DNA from: Arcanobacterium urinimassiliense
Lineage (GTDB): Bacteria; Actinomycetota; Actinomycetes; Actinomycetales; Actinomycetaceae
NCBI RefSeq assembly: GCF_900119495.1
Contig: NZ_LT632435.1
Coordinates: 730,359 to 794,358 of the forward strand
DNA length: 64,000 bases
Direction: 5' to 3'
This document shows, in pieces, positions 16,701 through 26,124 of the stretch (the stretch's first letter is position 1; every line of letters begins with the position of its first letter). The translations under genes and the position numbers were made by a program. The notes below the pieces were generated by a model. It was not told where the DNA came from. It saw nothing but the letters and a program-made list of their open reading frames with translations, and ran no database searches.

Positions 16701-18953
16701 TCATACTAACCCTGGTGGGAGTGCTTCGGTGCTGAGAGTGCACATGCGGTGTGTAGCTCTGGTAAGGGCTACATAAAAATCGCCTAGTCCCTCTTTCCCT
16801 ATTTGGGTCGGTTCCAGCAGTATTACGGTGTCAAATTCTAAGCCTTTTACTTCGTGCGCACTGCTCACTTTGATGCGCTGCCCAATTTCTGGTGTATTTA
16901 CTGAGTACCACTCAGCTAGCTCCGGCGCAGAGGTGAATAGTTTATGCCATTTTTCTACTTGTGTCGCGGGAGTTAATACTGCGATAGTGCCGATATTCTT
17001 TCCGTATTCGCTATCCAGGGCTCGCAGTTCCGCTTTTAGAATCTGCACTGCAGTTTTTTCTAATTCAGCGGGAGAAATTTTCTGGCTATAGTAGCAGTTC
17101 TCTCTATCGCGTACCGCCTGCATCGGCTGTACCGGCTTCCCCAAAGCTGCCATAGCTTGCGCGGCTCGCTCTAGAAGAGAACGGGGAGTGCGGTAACTAA
17201 TCGTGAGCGGTTTTACTTGATACTTGCCCCCTAATTCTTTTAATACGTTTTCCCAAGAATGCGGCGAACCGGCTGTGCGTTGATCTAAATCTCCGACAAT
17301 CGTCATAGAACGGCGCGGATTACGCCGTGCCAGCATCCGCCACTGCATAGGGGAAAGCTCTTGAGCTTCGTCAACCACTATATGCCCGTAGGTCCAGGTA
17401 CGGTCATTAGCTGCTCGTTCGGCCATAGAGGTGCGCCCACCTACTTGCTCGATTCGCTCCTGGAGCATATCGCTGCTCACTATGCCTCCTCCGAGCTGCA
17501 GAGAATCCATAGTTTCCTGCACGTAGGCGGAAAAATCAGCGGCTTTCTGGGTTTCCAGCGCTTGCTGGTAGCGCTCTTCCGGAGTGTAGAAAGGTCCTAA
17601 ATATTCTGCTAGTTCATCCAGAATAGGAATATCAGCACTGGTGAAGCCATTTCCCGGTTGCCGGCGCAGGAGTTGGCGCTCGCGGGCAGAAAGCTGGGGG
17701 GCAGCTAAAGCGAGCACTTCCGGCCATTTATACATATGTTCCAATAGCCATTGCGGAGAAGCGGGCAACCAATGTCGATTAATGAGGCGGCGAATTTCGG
17801 GGTTGCTGGCGATATCGTTAATTATCCATTCATCAGCAGTTACGTTAGTTTTCAACTCGGCGGCGAGCCGCTCGGAGAGTACCGATACTAAAAAACGCGC
17901 ATAGGTATCGCGTGCTTGGTTATGCGTCTTGCCGCTGCGCCGCGCCCGTATTTGTGCCTCCTGTACATCGCTTGGCAAGAGTGCAATATTCTTGCCCGCT
18001 ATGCGCAGCGGAGCGGGATCTTTTAGGGGTTTCTGTAGAATGAGCCGCACTGCTTGCCGCGCAATATGAGCCCAGATGGTTTTTTCTTTTATGGCTGCTA
18101 CAGCGGCAGGCTCAGTGGCGCTTACTCGCACAAATGGCAATAGATTGTCGATGGTAGTTGATACGACATTTGATTCACCTAAAGAGGGAATCACCTGATT
18201 TATGTAGCGCAGAAAATCGGAAGAAGGCCCTATCACTAAGACGCCGGAGCTGGCCAGTTCTTTTCGATAGGTATAGAGCAAATAAGCAGCCCGGTGCAGG
18301 GCTACGGCAGTTTTCCCCGTCCCGGGGCCACCCTGTACCACCAGTATTCCGGCGGCGTCGGTGCGAATAATTTGGTCTTGTTCTTTTTGGATAGTGGCCA
18401 CAATATCGCCCATTTTGCCGCTCCGAGCGCGGCGCATAGCAGCGAAAAGTGCTCCTTCGCCCGTAAGATTCATTCCGGCGGAGTCGGCAAAGTCGCTATC
18501 TAGTAGTTCGTCTTCTACGCCAATCACTTTCCGGAATCGGCTTTGAATATGCCGCCGCCGCCGCACTCCTTGTGGATGCGTGGCAGTGGCTTGATAAAAA
18601 GCTTCGGACTGCGGAGCCCGCCAGTCGGTAAGAATAATATTTTGCTCGGCGTCGCGGAGAGTGGTGCGCCCTATGTGGAGTACTTTATCGGCAAAATCTA
18701 ATCTGCCTAAGACGAGGTTATTCTCTACATTGCGCAGCATCTGCAAATTGTCTTCATAGTGGGTGGCAAAGGAATCTCTTTCGCGCCGCCCGGCGGGGGT
18801 GCCTTGCCCGCCCGCTTCGCGCACCTGACCGAGCCGGTTTTTATAATAGGATTCATCGCGGTCTAAAGCTGTGTAGGCTTCGTCGATAAAATCCTGCTCT
18901 TCGGCAATAGCTTGTTGTAAAAAAGCTTTTTCCGAAAGGTTGTTTTCTTGCAA
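16701..18953 (-). CDS. helD: RNA polymerase recycling motor ATPase HelD/HelR
   Basis: An actinobacterial HelD-type superfamily 1 protein of 750 residues. HelD removes stalled or drug-blocked RNA polymerase from DNA. An N-terminal coiled coil (about 1-60) precedes the motor. Walker A is GGPGTGKTAVALHR near residue 210, the Walker B-like VVDEAQELSPMQW sits near residue 540, and the C-terminal motor motifs VSSAHEVKGLEFDTVIL and YVALTRATHRM are intact. In mycobacteria and Streptomyces the relative HelR gives rifampicin tolerance. No rifamycin-associated palindrome is seen upstream. The TTG at 18953 follows GAGGAG closely. Confidence 0.88.
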   Translation of the reverse strand: MQENNLSEKAFLQQAIAEEQDFIDEAYTALDRDESYYKNRLGQVREAGGQGTPAGRRERDSFATHYEDNLQMLRNVENNLVLGRLDFADKVLHIGRTTLRDAEQNIILTDWRAPQSEAFYQATATHPQGVRRRRHIQSRFRKVIGVEDELLDSDFADSAGMNLTGEGALFAAMRRARSGKMGDIVATIQKEQDQIIRTDAAGILVVQGGPGTGKTAVALHRAAYLLYTYRKELASSGVLVIGPSSDFLRYINQVIPSLGESNVVSTTIDNLLPFVRVSATEPAAVAAIKEKTIWAHIARQAVRLILQKPLKDPAPLRIAGKNIALLPSDVQEAQIRARRSGKTHNQARDTYARFLVSVLSERLAAELKTNVTADEWIINDIASNPEIRRLINRHWLPASPQWLLEHMYKWPEVLALAAPQLSARERQLLRRQPGNGFTSADIPILDELAEYLGPFYTPEERYQQALETQKAADFSAYVQETMDSLQLGGGIVSSDMLQERIEQVGGRTSMAERAANDRTWTYGHIVVDEAQELSPMQWRMLARRNPRRSMTIVGDLDQRTAGSPHSWENVLKELGGKYQVKPLTISYRTPRSLLERAAQAMAALGKPVQPMQAVRDRENCYYSQKISPAELEKTAVQILKAELRALDSEYGKNIGTIAVLTPATQVEKWHKLFTSAPELAEWYSVNTPEIGQRIKVSSAHEVKGLEFDTVILLEPTQIGKEGLGDFYVALTRATHRMCTLSTEALPPGLV

Positions 18954-19131
18954 AAAATCTCCTCGTCTGAAAACTGTGCCTAATAATTATGGCTGATTTT
19001 CTACTATCTGTCACTAATTGCTGCAGAGTAGTGAAATAGCTGTCCCTATGTGATTCCGCGGGGTGCTTTTCTACAAGCGTTATATACTTAATAGTGTAGA
19101 GAATGATTTTTCGGAAATACGGGGAGGCGGA

Positions 19132-20148
19132 ATGCAGGATCTAATTTCTTTTGCGCAGACGCGCGCTGATTTAACTGTGCCACATCTCGTACTCAACCCG
19201 ATAGATCCTTTAATCGATGCCGGGCATGTGGCGCAGGCGGTAGATGCGGCAATAGCAGATTTAGATGCGGTAAACATTGCCCTTTTTTCTGCCGATCAAC
19301 TCTATGACTACCGTGCGCAGCGCCCTATAGTTACCTATAGTGACGGGAAAATAGCCGATTTCGTAGCTCCGGAGCTCTATCTAAATCTCGTGACGGATAT
19401 GAGCGGGCAGAGTTTTCTCTATCTAGGTGGGCAGGAACCAGATTTTAATTGGGAAAAAGTAGCGAAAAGCATTATTTCCATAGTGGAGCGTTTCCAAGTG
19501 CGCCAAGTCTATTCACTGGCGGCGATGCCCGGTACAGCTCCACACACGCGCCCAGCGGATATGCTTTTGCGCTCTACGGCGCCGGATAGCAGCACTAAGT
19601 TTATTAAAGGGCAGGTGCAGCACTACGGAGCGCTTCCGGATCTTTTTGAATTCTATGCGGAGAAAAACGATATTCCGGTAATGAATATCCGGGTACGGGT
19701 ACCTTTTTATATTGCAAAAGGGGCACAGCCCTTTATCTCCGGAGCTCTGGCTGCCATTAAGATGATTGCAAACCTGGGAGGCCCGCGGCTGCCATTGGGA
19801 GATTTGGAGCAATTAGAGGATCAGCAGGTAGAAGGGTTAAATCAGATACTTGCGGAGAATCCGGAGCTGCAGACTCTCTTAGATCATTTAGAAGAAGATT
19901 ACGATTCAGCTGCGGGAGACGAAAGCTTCGTAAAGACGGAAGAAGAAAGCCCAGCTATTCCCAGTGCGGAGGAAATAGGGCAAGCTGCCGAGCGTTTTTT
20001 GGCTGCGCAGACTGATAATCCTTTGCAAGAAATTTTTTCGGTGGGGGATAAAGACGGCAAAAAGCAGGATAATCTGCCGAGTGCGGCGGAAAGTTCGGAG
20101 CGAGGAGATACTTCGGCTCCACGCCGGCGGGGGCGCCACCACTACTGA
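19132..20148 (+). CDS. PAC2 family protein
   Basis: A 338-residue member of the PAC2 family (relatives of proteasome assembly chaperones). Actinobacteria carry one or two copies; the function is not established. The visible fold spans residues about 1-230, with the segment LYLGGQEPDFNW, the AMPGTAPHTRP loop and the GALAAIKMIANLGGPRLP stretch near 200-230. The last 100 residues are acidic and end in a basic RRRGRHHY tail. The ATG at 19132 is preceded by GGGGAGG, which is better than the upstream frame extension to 19063. It is divergent from helD. Confidence 0.85.
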   Translation: MQDLISFAQTRADLTVPHLVLNPIDPLIDAGHVAQAVDAAIADLDAVNIALFSADQLYDYRAQRPIVTYSDGKIADFVAPELYLNLVTDMSGQSFLYLGGQEPDFNWEKVAKSIISIVERFQVRQVYSLAAMPGTAPHTRPADMLLRSTAPDSSTKFIKGQVQHYGALPDLFEFYAEKNDIPVMNIRVRVPFYIAKGAQPFISGALAAIKMIANLGGPRLPLGDLEQLEDQQVEGLNQILAENPELQTLLDHLEEDYDSAAGDESFVKTEEESPAIPSAEEIGQAAERFLAAQTDNPLQEIFSVGDKDGKKQDNLPSAAESSERGDTSAPRRRGRHHY

Positions 20149-20219
20149 CGAGGCTGGCCGTATTATGCGGCGGCGGTGTTACAAGAATAGCCGGATTTTA
20201 GTCCAAGGAGGCGGTGTCT

Positions 20220-21446
20220 ATGTCGCGGGGGCCGCGGCCGGTAGATTTACGGCGAGATTGGGGTAAAGACGACTCTCAAACTCCGATATTGCACGTGGAT
20301 ATGGATGCTTTCTTCGTGGCAGTGGAATTACTCGATAAACCGTATCTGCGGGGAAAACCGCTGGCAGTGGGAGGGATGGATCGAGGAGTAATTTCCACTG
20401 CTTCCTACGAGGCGCGCCGTTACGGAGTAAATTCGGCTATGCCGGTCGGGAAGGCGCGCCGGCTTTGCCCGCAGTTGATTATTCTCCCGGTAGCGGCAGA
20501 GAAATATAGAAGTGTATCGGCGCAGATAATGGAGATATTGCAAAATATCAGCCCGGTATTTGAGCAAGTGTCTATCGACGAGGCTTTTTTAGATGTGCGC
20601 GGAGTGCGCCGATTATTCGGTTCACCGCTGGAAATTGGGGTAAAAATACGTACCGCAATCCACACGCAGGTGGGAGTGGCGGCATCAGTGGGAATCGCCT
20701 CCACTAAGCATTTAGCTAAAATAGCCTCCGCGCAGGCTAAACCAGATGGTTTGCTCCTGGTGCCGGAATCAGAATCTCTAAATTTTTTGCATCAACTTCC
20801 CGTGGGAGCGCTGAACGGGGTGGGAGGAAAGACTCAACAAAAATTAACTTCCCATGGGGTGGAGCGAGTTGGAGATTTAGCTATGCTCGGGGAGAAAAAT
20901 TTAATATCTTTGCTGGGTGAGGCAATGGGAAAACACCTCTATGCCTTGGCGATGAACGAAGATAAACGCCCAGTAGAGCCGGAGACTCGGGAAAAATCTA
21001 TTAGCAAAGAGGCGACTTTCTTCGAAGTTCTTTCTACACCAGCTGCAGTGCAGCCAGTATTATTGGAGCAATCTCATGCGGTGGCGCGCCGGCTGCGCTC
21101 CGGTGGCTACTTAGCATGGACGATAAGTATAAAAGTGCGTTTCGGTAATTTTCAGACTTGCTCCCGCTCGCTCACGCTCGGAGCTCCTACTGATTTAGGT
21201 GCGGATATCTACACAGCGGCGCAGCGACTTTTTGCCACTCTTCCTTTTCCTGATTCTGGTATTCGCCTGCTGGGAGTGCGCGCACAGCAGCTTACGTCGG
21301 GGCAGTCCGGAGTGCAGCTCGCTTTCGGAGCGGACGAGCGGCAGAGTAAAGCGGAGACGGCTGTCGATGCGATTCGCCGTCGTTTCGGATCGCAAAGTGT
21401 GCGCCCAGGTTCTCTGGTGAAAGAGCAGAAATCCGAAAATAAATAG
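20220..21446 (+). CDS. dinB: DNA polymerase IV
   Basis: A Y-family translesion polymerase of 408 residues. The catalytic motifs are HVDMDAFFVAVE near the start and SIDEAFLDV near residue 118; the helix-hairpin-helix NGVGGKTQQKL region and the little finger domain follow. No obvious beta-clamp binding tail can be assigned with certainty. The ATG at 20220 lies 8 bp after AAGGAGG; a GTG at 20214 is too close to that site. No GAAC-N4-GTTC box is present upstream, so it is probably not directly under LexA control. Confidence 0.93.
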   Translation: MSRGPRPVDLRRDWGKDDSQTPILHVDMDAFFVAVELLDKPYLRGKPLAVGGMDRGVISTASYEARRYGVNSAMPVGKARRLCPQLIILPVAAEKYRSVSAQIMEILQNISPVFEQVSIDEAFLDVRGVRRLFGSPLEIGVKIRTAIHTQVGVAASVGIASTKHLAKIASAQAKPDGLLLVPESESLNFLHQLPVGALNGVGGKTQQKLTSHGVERVGDLAMLGEKNLISLLGEAMGKHLYALAMNEDKRPVEPETREKSISKEATFFEVLSTPAAVQPVLLEQSHAVARRLRSGGYLAWTISIKVRFGNFQTCSRSLTLGAPTDLGADIYTAAQRLFATLPFPDSGIRLLGVRAQQLTSGQSGVQLAFGADERQSKAETAVDAIRRRFGSQSVRPGSLVKEQKSENK

Positions 21447-21496
21447 GTTTCGGCTATCCTTATCGCGGGGCTTTCGCTATTCTTTGTCTTAGTAGA

Positions 21497-21502
21497 GATA
21501 TA
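21497..21502 (+). promoter_or_regulatory. -10 hexamer TATAAT of the DUF3040 gene
   Basis: A consensus TATAAT lies 39 bp before the DUF3040 ATG, leaving a leader of about 30 nt that contains the GAGGAG ribosome binding site. No good -35 is visible. Confidence 0.5.
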
Positions 21503-21541
21503 ATTTACCGAGATATGCCGGGTGGTAGCGAGGAGAAACTA

Positions 21542-21919
21542 ATGGCACTTTCTGATTACGAGCGGAAGATGCTGGAGGAGCTGGAGTCGCAGTTACACAG
21601 TGACGATCCGAAGTTTTCGGAGACTTTGAAGAGTGAAAAAACTACCGCTACACAGCTGAGTATTGCTCCGAAAAATTTAGTGGGCGGAATTGTGATTATA
21701 ATTCTCGGTTTAGCGGTGGTTATAGCTGGCGTAGCGGCAGAGATAGTGCCAATCGGTGTAGGGGGAGTGGCAGTGGTATTTGCTGGATTCTGGTATTTGA
21801 GCTCTGGATTTGTGCGAAAAGAGAAGAAGGTTACTCCTCCAAAACGGCCGAAAGGGGCGCCGCTGAGCTTTTTTGAAAAGCAGGCAGAAGAGTGGTTGCG
21901 CCGGCAAAAAGGCCAGTGA
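21542..21919 (+). CDS. DUF3040 family membrane protein
   Basis: A small actinobacterial protein of 125 residues. The N-terminal LSDYERKMLEELESQLHSDD segment is the DUF3040 signature, followed by two adjacent membrane helices (about 46-66 and 69-90) and a basic C-terminal tail. The function is unknown. The family is often found just upstream of mraZ and the dcw cluster, as here. The ATG at 21542 has GAGGAG at correct spacing. A TATAAT hexamer at 21497-21502 is the likely -10. Confidence 0.87.
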   Translation: MALSDYERKMLEELESQLHSDDPKFSETLKSEKTTATQLSIAPKNLVGGIVIIILGLAVVIAGVAAEIVPIGVGGVAVVFAGFWYLSSGFVRKEKKVTPPKRPKGAPLSFFEKQAEEWLRRQKGQ

Positions 21920-21994
21920 TTAATATTTTATAGAGTGCGTGCCGCGGAAATTTTCCTAACGAACCTCGGCGGCTCTAACTAATTAGTTTTATTT

Positions 21995-22033
21995 AATTCC
22001 CGCTCCGGATTTCCGGCAGCGGGAATTTTTTAT
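21995..22033 (+). terminator. Intrinsic terminator after the DUF3040 gene
   Basis: AATTCCCGC (21995-22003) pairs with GCGGGAATT (22019-22027), with an inner CCGGA/TCCGG stem, and a T-rich tail follows. A second small hairpin (GCGCT/AGCGC, 22042-22056) lies just downstream. The rest of the 359-bp spacer to mraZ holds the mraZ control region and no gene. Confidence 0.82.
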
Positions 22034-22224
22034 TGTGGAGGGCGCTATTTAAGCGCGGCTCTGTCTAGGCACGATTCTATTTAGGGTGGCGTTATTTGGA
22101 GGCGGGGCGGAGTACTCTAAATTTTCCCCAAATTTGCCTTAAATCTCAAAAATTCCCTCCACCACATTTTCCCTTGAAATATAGCCATAATCTCTTGAAG
22201 TAAAGGGTATTTTTAACTTGCATG

Positions 22225-22259
22225 TGGCGCAAAGTGGGGTAAAATGGAGTTATCTGTAA
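22225..22259 (+). promoter_or_regulatory. MraZ operator: four pentamers at 10-bp intervals
   Basis: TGGCG (22225), TGGGG (22235), TGGAG (22245) and TGTAA (22255) lie at exact 10-bp steps, 20 bp before mraZ. Known MraZ proteins bind direct TGGG-type repeats separated by 5 bp in their own promoter. The fourth unit is degenerate. Confidence 0.65.
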
Positions 22260-22278
22260 AAGGAATGGGAGGTGGATA

Positions 22279-22710
22279 GTGTTTCTAGGCACGTACGAGC
22301 CGCGTTTAGACGATAAGGGGCGCTTAATCCTCCCTGCCAAATTCCGTTCGCAACTCGCTTCTGGTTTAGTGGTGACGCGCGGGCAAGAGCATTGCTTATA
22401 CGTATTTCCACTCAATACTTTTACTGAGATTCTGGCTAAGCTACAGCAAGCTCCTTTCACTTCTAAAGAAGTGCGCGCCTACGGGCGAGTATTTCTCTCT
22501 GGAGCCAGTGATCAAATTCCAGATAAGCAAGGGCGCATAAATTTGCCGGTGAATCTGCGCGAATATGCGGGCTTAGAAAAAGATTTAGCTGTAATCGGTT
22601 CCGGCGAACGAGTAGAAATTTGGGATCAGCAGGCTTGGGAAGCCTACCTAGAGGGGAATGAGGCCGAATTTGCAGATAGGGAAGAAGAGCTAATACCAGG
22701 AGTTTTCTAG
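22279..22710 (+). CDS. mraZ: Transcriptional regulator MraZ
   Basis: MraZ is the first gene of the dcw cluster and an autorepressor of it. The protein has 143 residues with two AbrB-like swapped-hairpin domains. Each carries the conserved DxKGR element (DDKGRLILPAKFR at 11-23 and DKQGRINLPVNLRE at about 80-93). The start is GTG at 22279, with GGGAGGTGG just upstream. Four 10-bp-spaced repeats precede it and fit autoregulation. Confidence 0.96.
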   Translation: MFLGTYEPRLDDKGRLILPAKFRSQLASGLVVTRGQEHCLYVFPLNTFTEILAKLQQAPFTSKEVRAYGRVFLSGASDQIPDKQGRINLPVNLREYAGLEKDLAVIGSGERVEIWDQQAWEAYLEGNEAEFADREEELIPGVF

Positions 22711-22806
22711 GAGCATTAGATTCCTCACTGCTTTGGGAGGTTATTCCCCGATTTCCGAAAGTGGTGGGAAATCTAGTGTTCCTAGTGGTAAAAGAGAGGA
22801 AAAGCC

Positions 22807-23829
22807 GTGAGGGAAGCATTACTTTCTGCGTCTCCAGCAGATTTGCACACTCCGGTACTTTCCGCCACCTGTGTAGAACTATTAGCTCCTGCTTTGCAGG
22901 CTGAGAATTCAGTCTTTATCGATGCCACACTCGGTTTAGGTGGCCACACTGAAGCAATTTTGCGTGCCTGCCCCCAGGTAAAAGTAATCGGTATAGATCG
23001 AGATACGCAGGCTATAGAGCTGGCCACGCAGCGGCTGCAGCCCTTTGGCGAGCGTTTTCAAGCCGTGCATGCCACGTATGACGAAATCGGCGAAGTAGCT
23101 AGCACCTACGGCACAGCCGGGAAGGTGCAAGGAATTCTTTTCGATTTGGGAGTTTCCTCCTTACAAATAGATGCCGCGGAGCGGGGATTTTCTTATGCAC
23201 AAGACGCCCCCTTGGATATGCGTATGAATCCAGAGCAGGAGATGACGGCGGCGTCTTTATTGGCAGAGGTAGAGGAAGCGGAATTGAGTCGAATTCTGCG
23301 TGAGTACGGAGAAGAAAAATATGCTGGGCGGATTGCGCGGGCAATTATCCGGGCGCGTACTTCCACCCCTTTGCAGAGCACTGCGCAACTAGTGGAGATA
23401 ATTCGGGCTGCTATACCGGCCCCTGCGCGCCGGCGCGGCGGCAATCCGGCAAAAAGATCTTTCCAAGCTATTCGCATCGCCGTCAACAATGAGCTGCAGA
23501 TACTTTCCCAGGCAATTCCGGCGGCTCTTCGCTCTTTAGCTCTGGAAGGGCGGCTGGTAGTGGAGTCTTATCAGTCTTTAGAAGATCGAATTGTGAAGCA
23601 AATTTTTGCTCAGGGTTTACGCTCGCGCACTCCGGTCGGTTTACCGGTAGAGCTCGCCGAGGATCAACCCTATTTACAAGCTTTAGTGCGGGGAGCGCAA
23701 AAGGCTTCTTCCGCCGAAATCGCTGCTAATCCGCGCGCTGCTTCGGTGCGTTTGCGGGCAGTGCAGCTAATTAGAGAAATACCAGATTGCGCTTCTTTAG
23801 GGGCGTCTAATAAGGGAGAAAATAAATGA
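22807..23829 (+). CDS. rsmH: 16S rRNA (cytosine1402-N4)-methyltransferase RsmH
   Basis: RsmH (MraW) methylates N4 of C1402 in the ribosomal P site. The SAM-binding motif is DATLGLGGHTEAIL, followed by GILFDLGVSSLQID and the family signature KRSFQAIRIAVNNEL. The 340-residue length is typical. The start is GTG at 22807, preceded by GAGAGGAAAA. The stop overlaps the ftsL start by 4 bp. Confidence 0.95.
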   Translation: MREALLSASPADLHTPVLSATCVELLAPALQAENSVFIDATLGLGGHTEAILRACPQVKVIGIDRDTQAIELATQRLQPFGERFQAVHATYDEIGEVASTYGTAGKVQGILFDLGVSSLQIDAAERGFSYAQDAPLDMRMNPEQEMTAASLLAEVEEAELSRILREYGEEKYAGRIARAIIRARTSTPLQSTAQLVEIIRAAIPAPARRRGGNPAKRSFQAIRIAVNNELQILSQAIPAALRSLALEGRLVVESYQSLEDRIVKQIFAQGLRSRTPVGLPVELAEDQPYLQALVRGAQKASSAEIAANPRAASVRLRAVQLIREIPDCASLGASNKGENK

Positions 23830-24224
23830 ACGCCGCAAACTCTACTGCTCAGCAGCTGCGCGCCCCTCAATCTCGGCCTATTATTTCTGCTCCCGGATTG
23901 CAGGTGGTGGCTAGTCCCGCTCCGTCGCGCACATTCTTCGGCACGCTAATTATTTGCGGTGTCATATTCTTAACCTCGATTATCTTGGCTTTTTCTCTGA
24001 ACACTTTGCTAGTGCAGGGCGCCTATGAATTAAAGAGCTTAAAAGTGGAGTTAGACGAAGCCGACGCTCATATTAATACTCTCGAAGGAGAGCTAGTCGG
24101 GCTATCTAGTCCCGCTAAGCTGAGCGAAAATGCCACTAAACTCGGCATGAAACCAGCTACGGAAATGCGCTATCTTAATCTTGAGACGGGCACTATCGCC
24201 GATAGTACAACTAAATCTGACTGA
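23826..24224 (+). CDS. ftsL: FtsL-like cell division protein
   Basis: A short bitopic protein of 132 residues: a 38-residue cytoplasmic part, one membrane helix (about 38-62), then an external coiled-coil-like stretch (ELKSLKVELDEADAHINTLEGEL, broken at SSPAKLSENATKLGM). Topology, length and position between rsmH and ftsI match FtsL, which works with FtsB/FtsQ to activate FtsW-FtsI. The sequence family is weakly conserved, so the name rests on topology and position. It is coupled to rsmH by ATGA. Confidence 0.82.
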   Translation: MNAANSTAQQLRAPQSRPIISAPGLQVVASPAPSRTFFGTLIICGVIFLTSIILAFSLNTLLVQGAYELKSLKVELDEADAHINTLEGELVGLSSPAKLSENATKLGMKPATEMRYLNLETGTIADSTTKSD

Positions 24225-24235
24225 TAGAGGCGCAT

Positions 24236-26116
24236 ATGGAGGTATTTAATAGCTCGCACCCAGATGCTGCGCCGAAAAAGCGCGCTGCGGTGTCTAGCGA
24301 ATATGCGGAACGGCAAGTGCACGATGTGCGTTTGGCGCGCGCTTTCACTAATCATCGTATGCGCCTCATAATCGTCATTGTTTTGATTACAGTGGCTTTG
24401 CTGGTGTTGCGGCTATTTTTTCTCCAGGTGGTAAAAGCAGATACTTTACAGGGAGTAGCCAGTACTTTCCGCACGCGTTCCTATGAGCAAGAAGCAAAAC
24501 GTGGCGATATTTTAGATGCGAACGGGGCAGTGCTCGCCACTTCGGAGCCGCGTTACAATGTGCGGGTAGATCAGCAAGCTATTGCCGATTATGTGGAATA
24601 CGATGACGAGGGTAAAGCGATAAATGGTGGGGCGGCGGCTGCTGCAGCAAAATTAGCTCCGCTACTGAAGCGTGATCAAGCTGAATTGGGTGGCATCCTA
24701 CTGGGGGGAGAAAAGAAAGACCAGTGGCGTCTATTAGCCAAGGGGCTCACTCCCGAAGAATGGAAAACCGTAAATGATCTGAATATCCACGGCATATTCC
24801 CCGAACGCTATATGGAGCGCATCTACCCAAGCGGCAGTGTGGCGAGCCCAATTCTCGGATTTCTGGGGCAGACTGCTGAGAATCCCCTTCCGCAAGGGCA
24901 GGCGGGAATTGAACAGAAGTATAACGATATTCTTGCTGGTACAGATGGAAAACTTACGGTAGAAGTGGGGCCAGATGGCACTATTTTCCCGCAGGCAGAA
25001 AAGAAAGAAACTCCGGCAGTAAATGGCGGTAAAGTGCAGCTCACCATCGACCGTGATTTACAGTATGCAGCTGAACAAGCAGTAAATGATTCGGTACGTA
25101 AGTTTGGTGCGGTGTGGGGAAGTGCGGTAGTGCTAGAAATAGGGACAGGCCGTATTCTCGCCATGGCGGATAGTGGAAATCGGGATCCGGGCAATAGCGA
25201 GGATAAAAGTCCAGATAAATGGGGCTCTCGGGCAGTTAGTTCAGTGGTGGAACCGGGGTCCACCGGAAAAATAATTACCTATGCTACGGCCTTAAATGAG
25301 CAAAAAATTACGCCGCTTTCCGTATTTAACGCTCCTTATGCCTATACCACTCCGGATGGGGAAACTATTACCGATGATTCGGAACACCCTACAGAGCGAA
25401 TGACGGCAGCGGGTTTGATGGCGAAATCCTATAATACGGGATTAGTGCAGGTGGGCTCACTTGTACCTACAGAAACTCGTTATAAATATCTTTCGGCTTT
25501 TGGATTAGGGCAAAAGACCGGCGTGGAGTTACCTGCAGAAGAACCGGGCTTACTTAATCCGTATACCCAGTGGGATCGCCGCACTAATTACACCACTATG
25601 TTTGGCCAGGCCTATGCGGTGACGCCACTGCAATTAGCGCAGGTAGCTTCGATAGCGGGGAGTAAAGGGGTGAAAAATCCGGTTCATATTGTAGATGGAG
25701 TCTACGATAAAGATGGGCAGCTTATCCCGCAGAAATTGGCGGAAAAGAAACAGGTAATTACGCCTGAAGCGGCTGATCAGTTAATAAAAATGATGCAAGG
25801 AGTGACGCAGAAAGGCTCTACCGGCCCATTGGCAAAAGTGCCCGGCTATAACGTAGCAGGAAAGACGGGAACAGCGCAGGTGCTTAATTCGGCGGGAAAG
25901 ACCGCTGCGCTTGTCGGTACTTTCGCGGGGGTAGTGCCTGCCGAAAATCCCCGCATTGCGGTGGCAGTAGTCGTCTATACCCATAGTACGCCTGCTTATG
26001 GTGGTGTGATTGCGGCTCCGGTATTTGCCGAAGTGTCCAAATTTGCAATGCGGCAGCTGAAAGTGCCGCCTTCTGCAGTTCCGCTCTATAAGTATCCCTG
26101 GTTAGAGGGAGAATAG
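24236..26116 (+). CDS. ftsI: Septal peptidoglycan transpeptidase FtsI (class B PBP)
   Basis: FtsI cross-links septal peptidoglycan with FtsW. The 626-residue protein has one membrane helix at about 42-64, a dimerisation domain starting at RGDILDANGAVLATS, and a transpeptidase domain with all three motifs: S342-T-G-K345, S398-Y-N400 and K543-T-G545. The ATG at 24236 lies 12 bp after ftsL. The next gene is murF; murE, which normally sits between them, is missing. Confidence 0.95.
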   Translation: MEVFNSSHPDAAPKKRAAVSSEYAERQVHDVRLARAFTNHRMRLIIVIVLITVALLVLRLFFLQVVKADTLQGVASTFRTRSYEQEAKRGDILDANGAVLATSEPRYNVRVDQQAIADYVEYDDEGKAINGGAAAAAAKLAPLLKRDQAELGGILLGGEKKDQWRLLAKGLTPEEWKTVNDLNIHGIFPERYMERIYPSGSVASPILGFLGQTAENPLPQGQAGIEQKYNDILAGTDGKLTVEVGPDGTIFPQAEKKETPAVNGGKVQLTIDRDLQYAAEQAVNDSVRKFGAVWGSAVVLEIGTGRILAMADSGNRDPGNSEDKSPDKWGSRAVSSVVEPGSTGKIITYATALNEQKITPLSVFNAPYAYTTPDGETITDDSEHPTERMTAAGLMAKSYNTGLVQVGSLVPTETRYKYLSAFGLGQKTGVELPAEEPGLLNPYTQWDRRTNYTTMFGQAYAVTPLQLAQVASIAGSKGVKNPVHIVDGVYDKDGQLIPQKLAEKKQVITPEAADQLIKMMQGVTQKGSTGPLAKVPGYNVAGKTGTAQVLNSAGKTAALVGTFAGVVPAENPRIAVAVVVYTHSTPAYGGVIAAPVFAEVSKFAMRQLKVPPSAVPLYKYPWLEGE

Positions 26117-26124
26117 GGGGAAAA

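Noticed and set aside
20149-20219. LexA box for dinB
   Set aside because: No GAAC-N4-GTTC core exists in the spacer or near the start.
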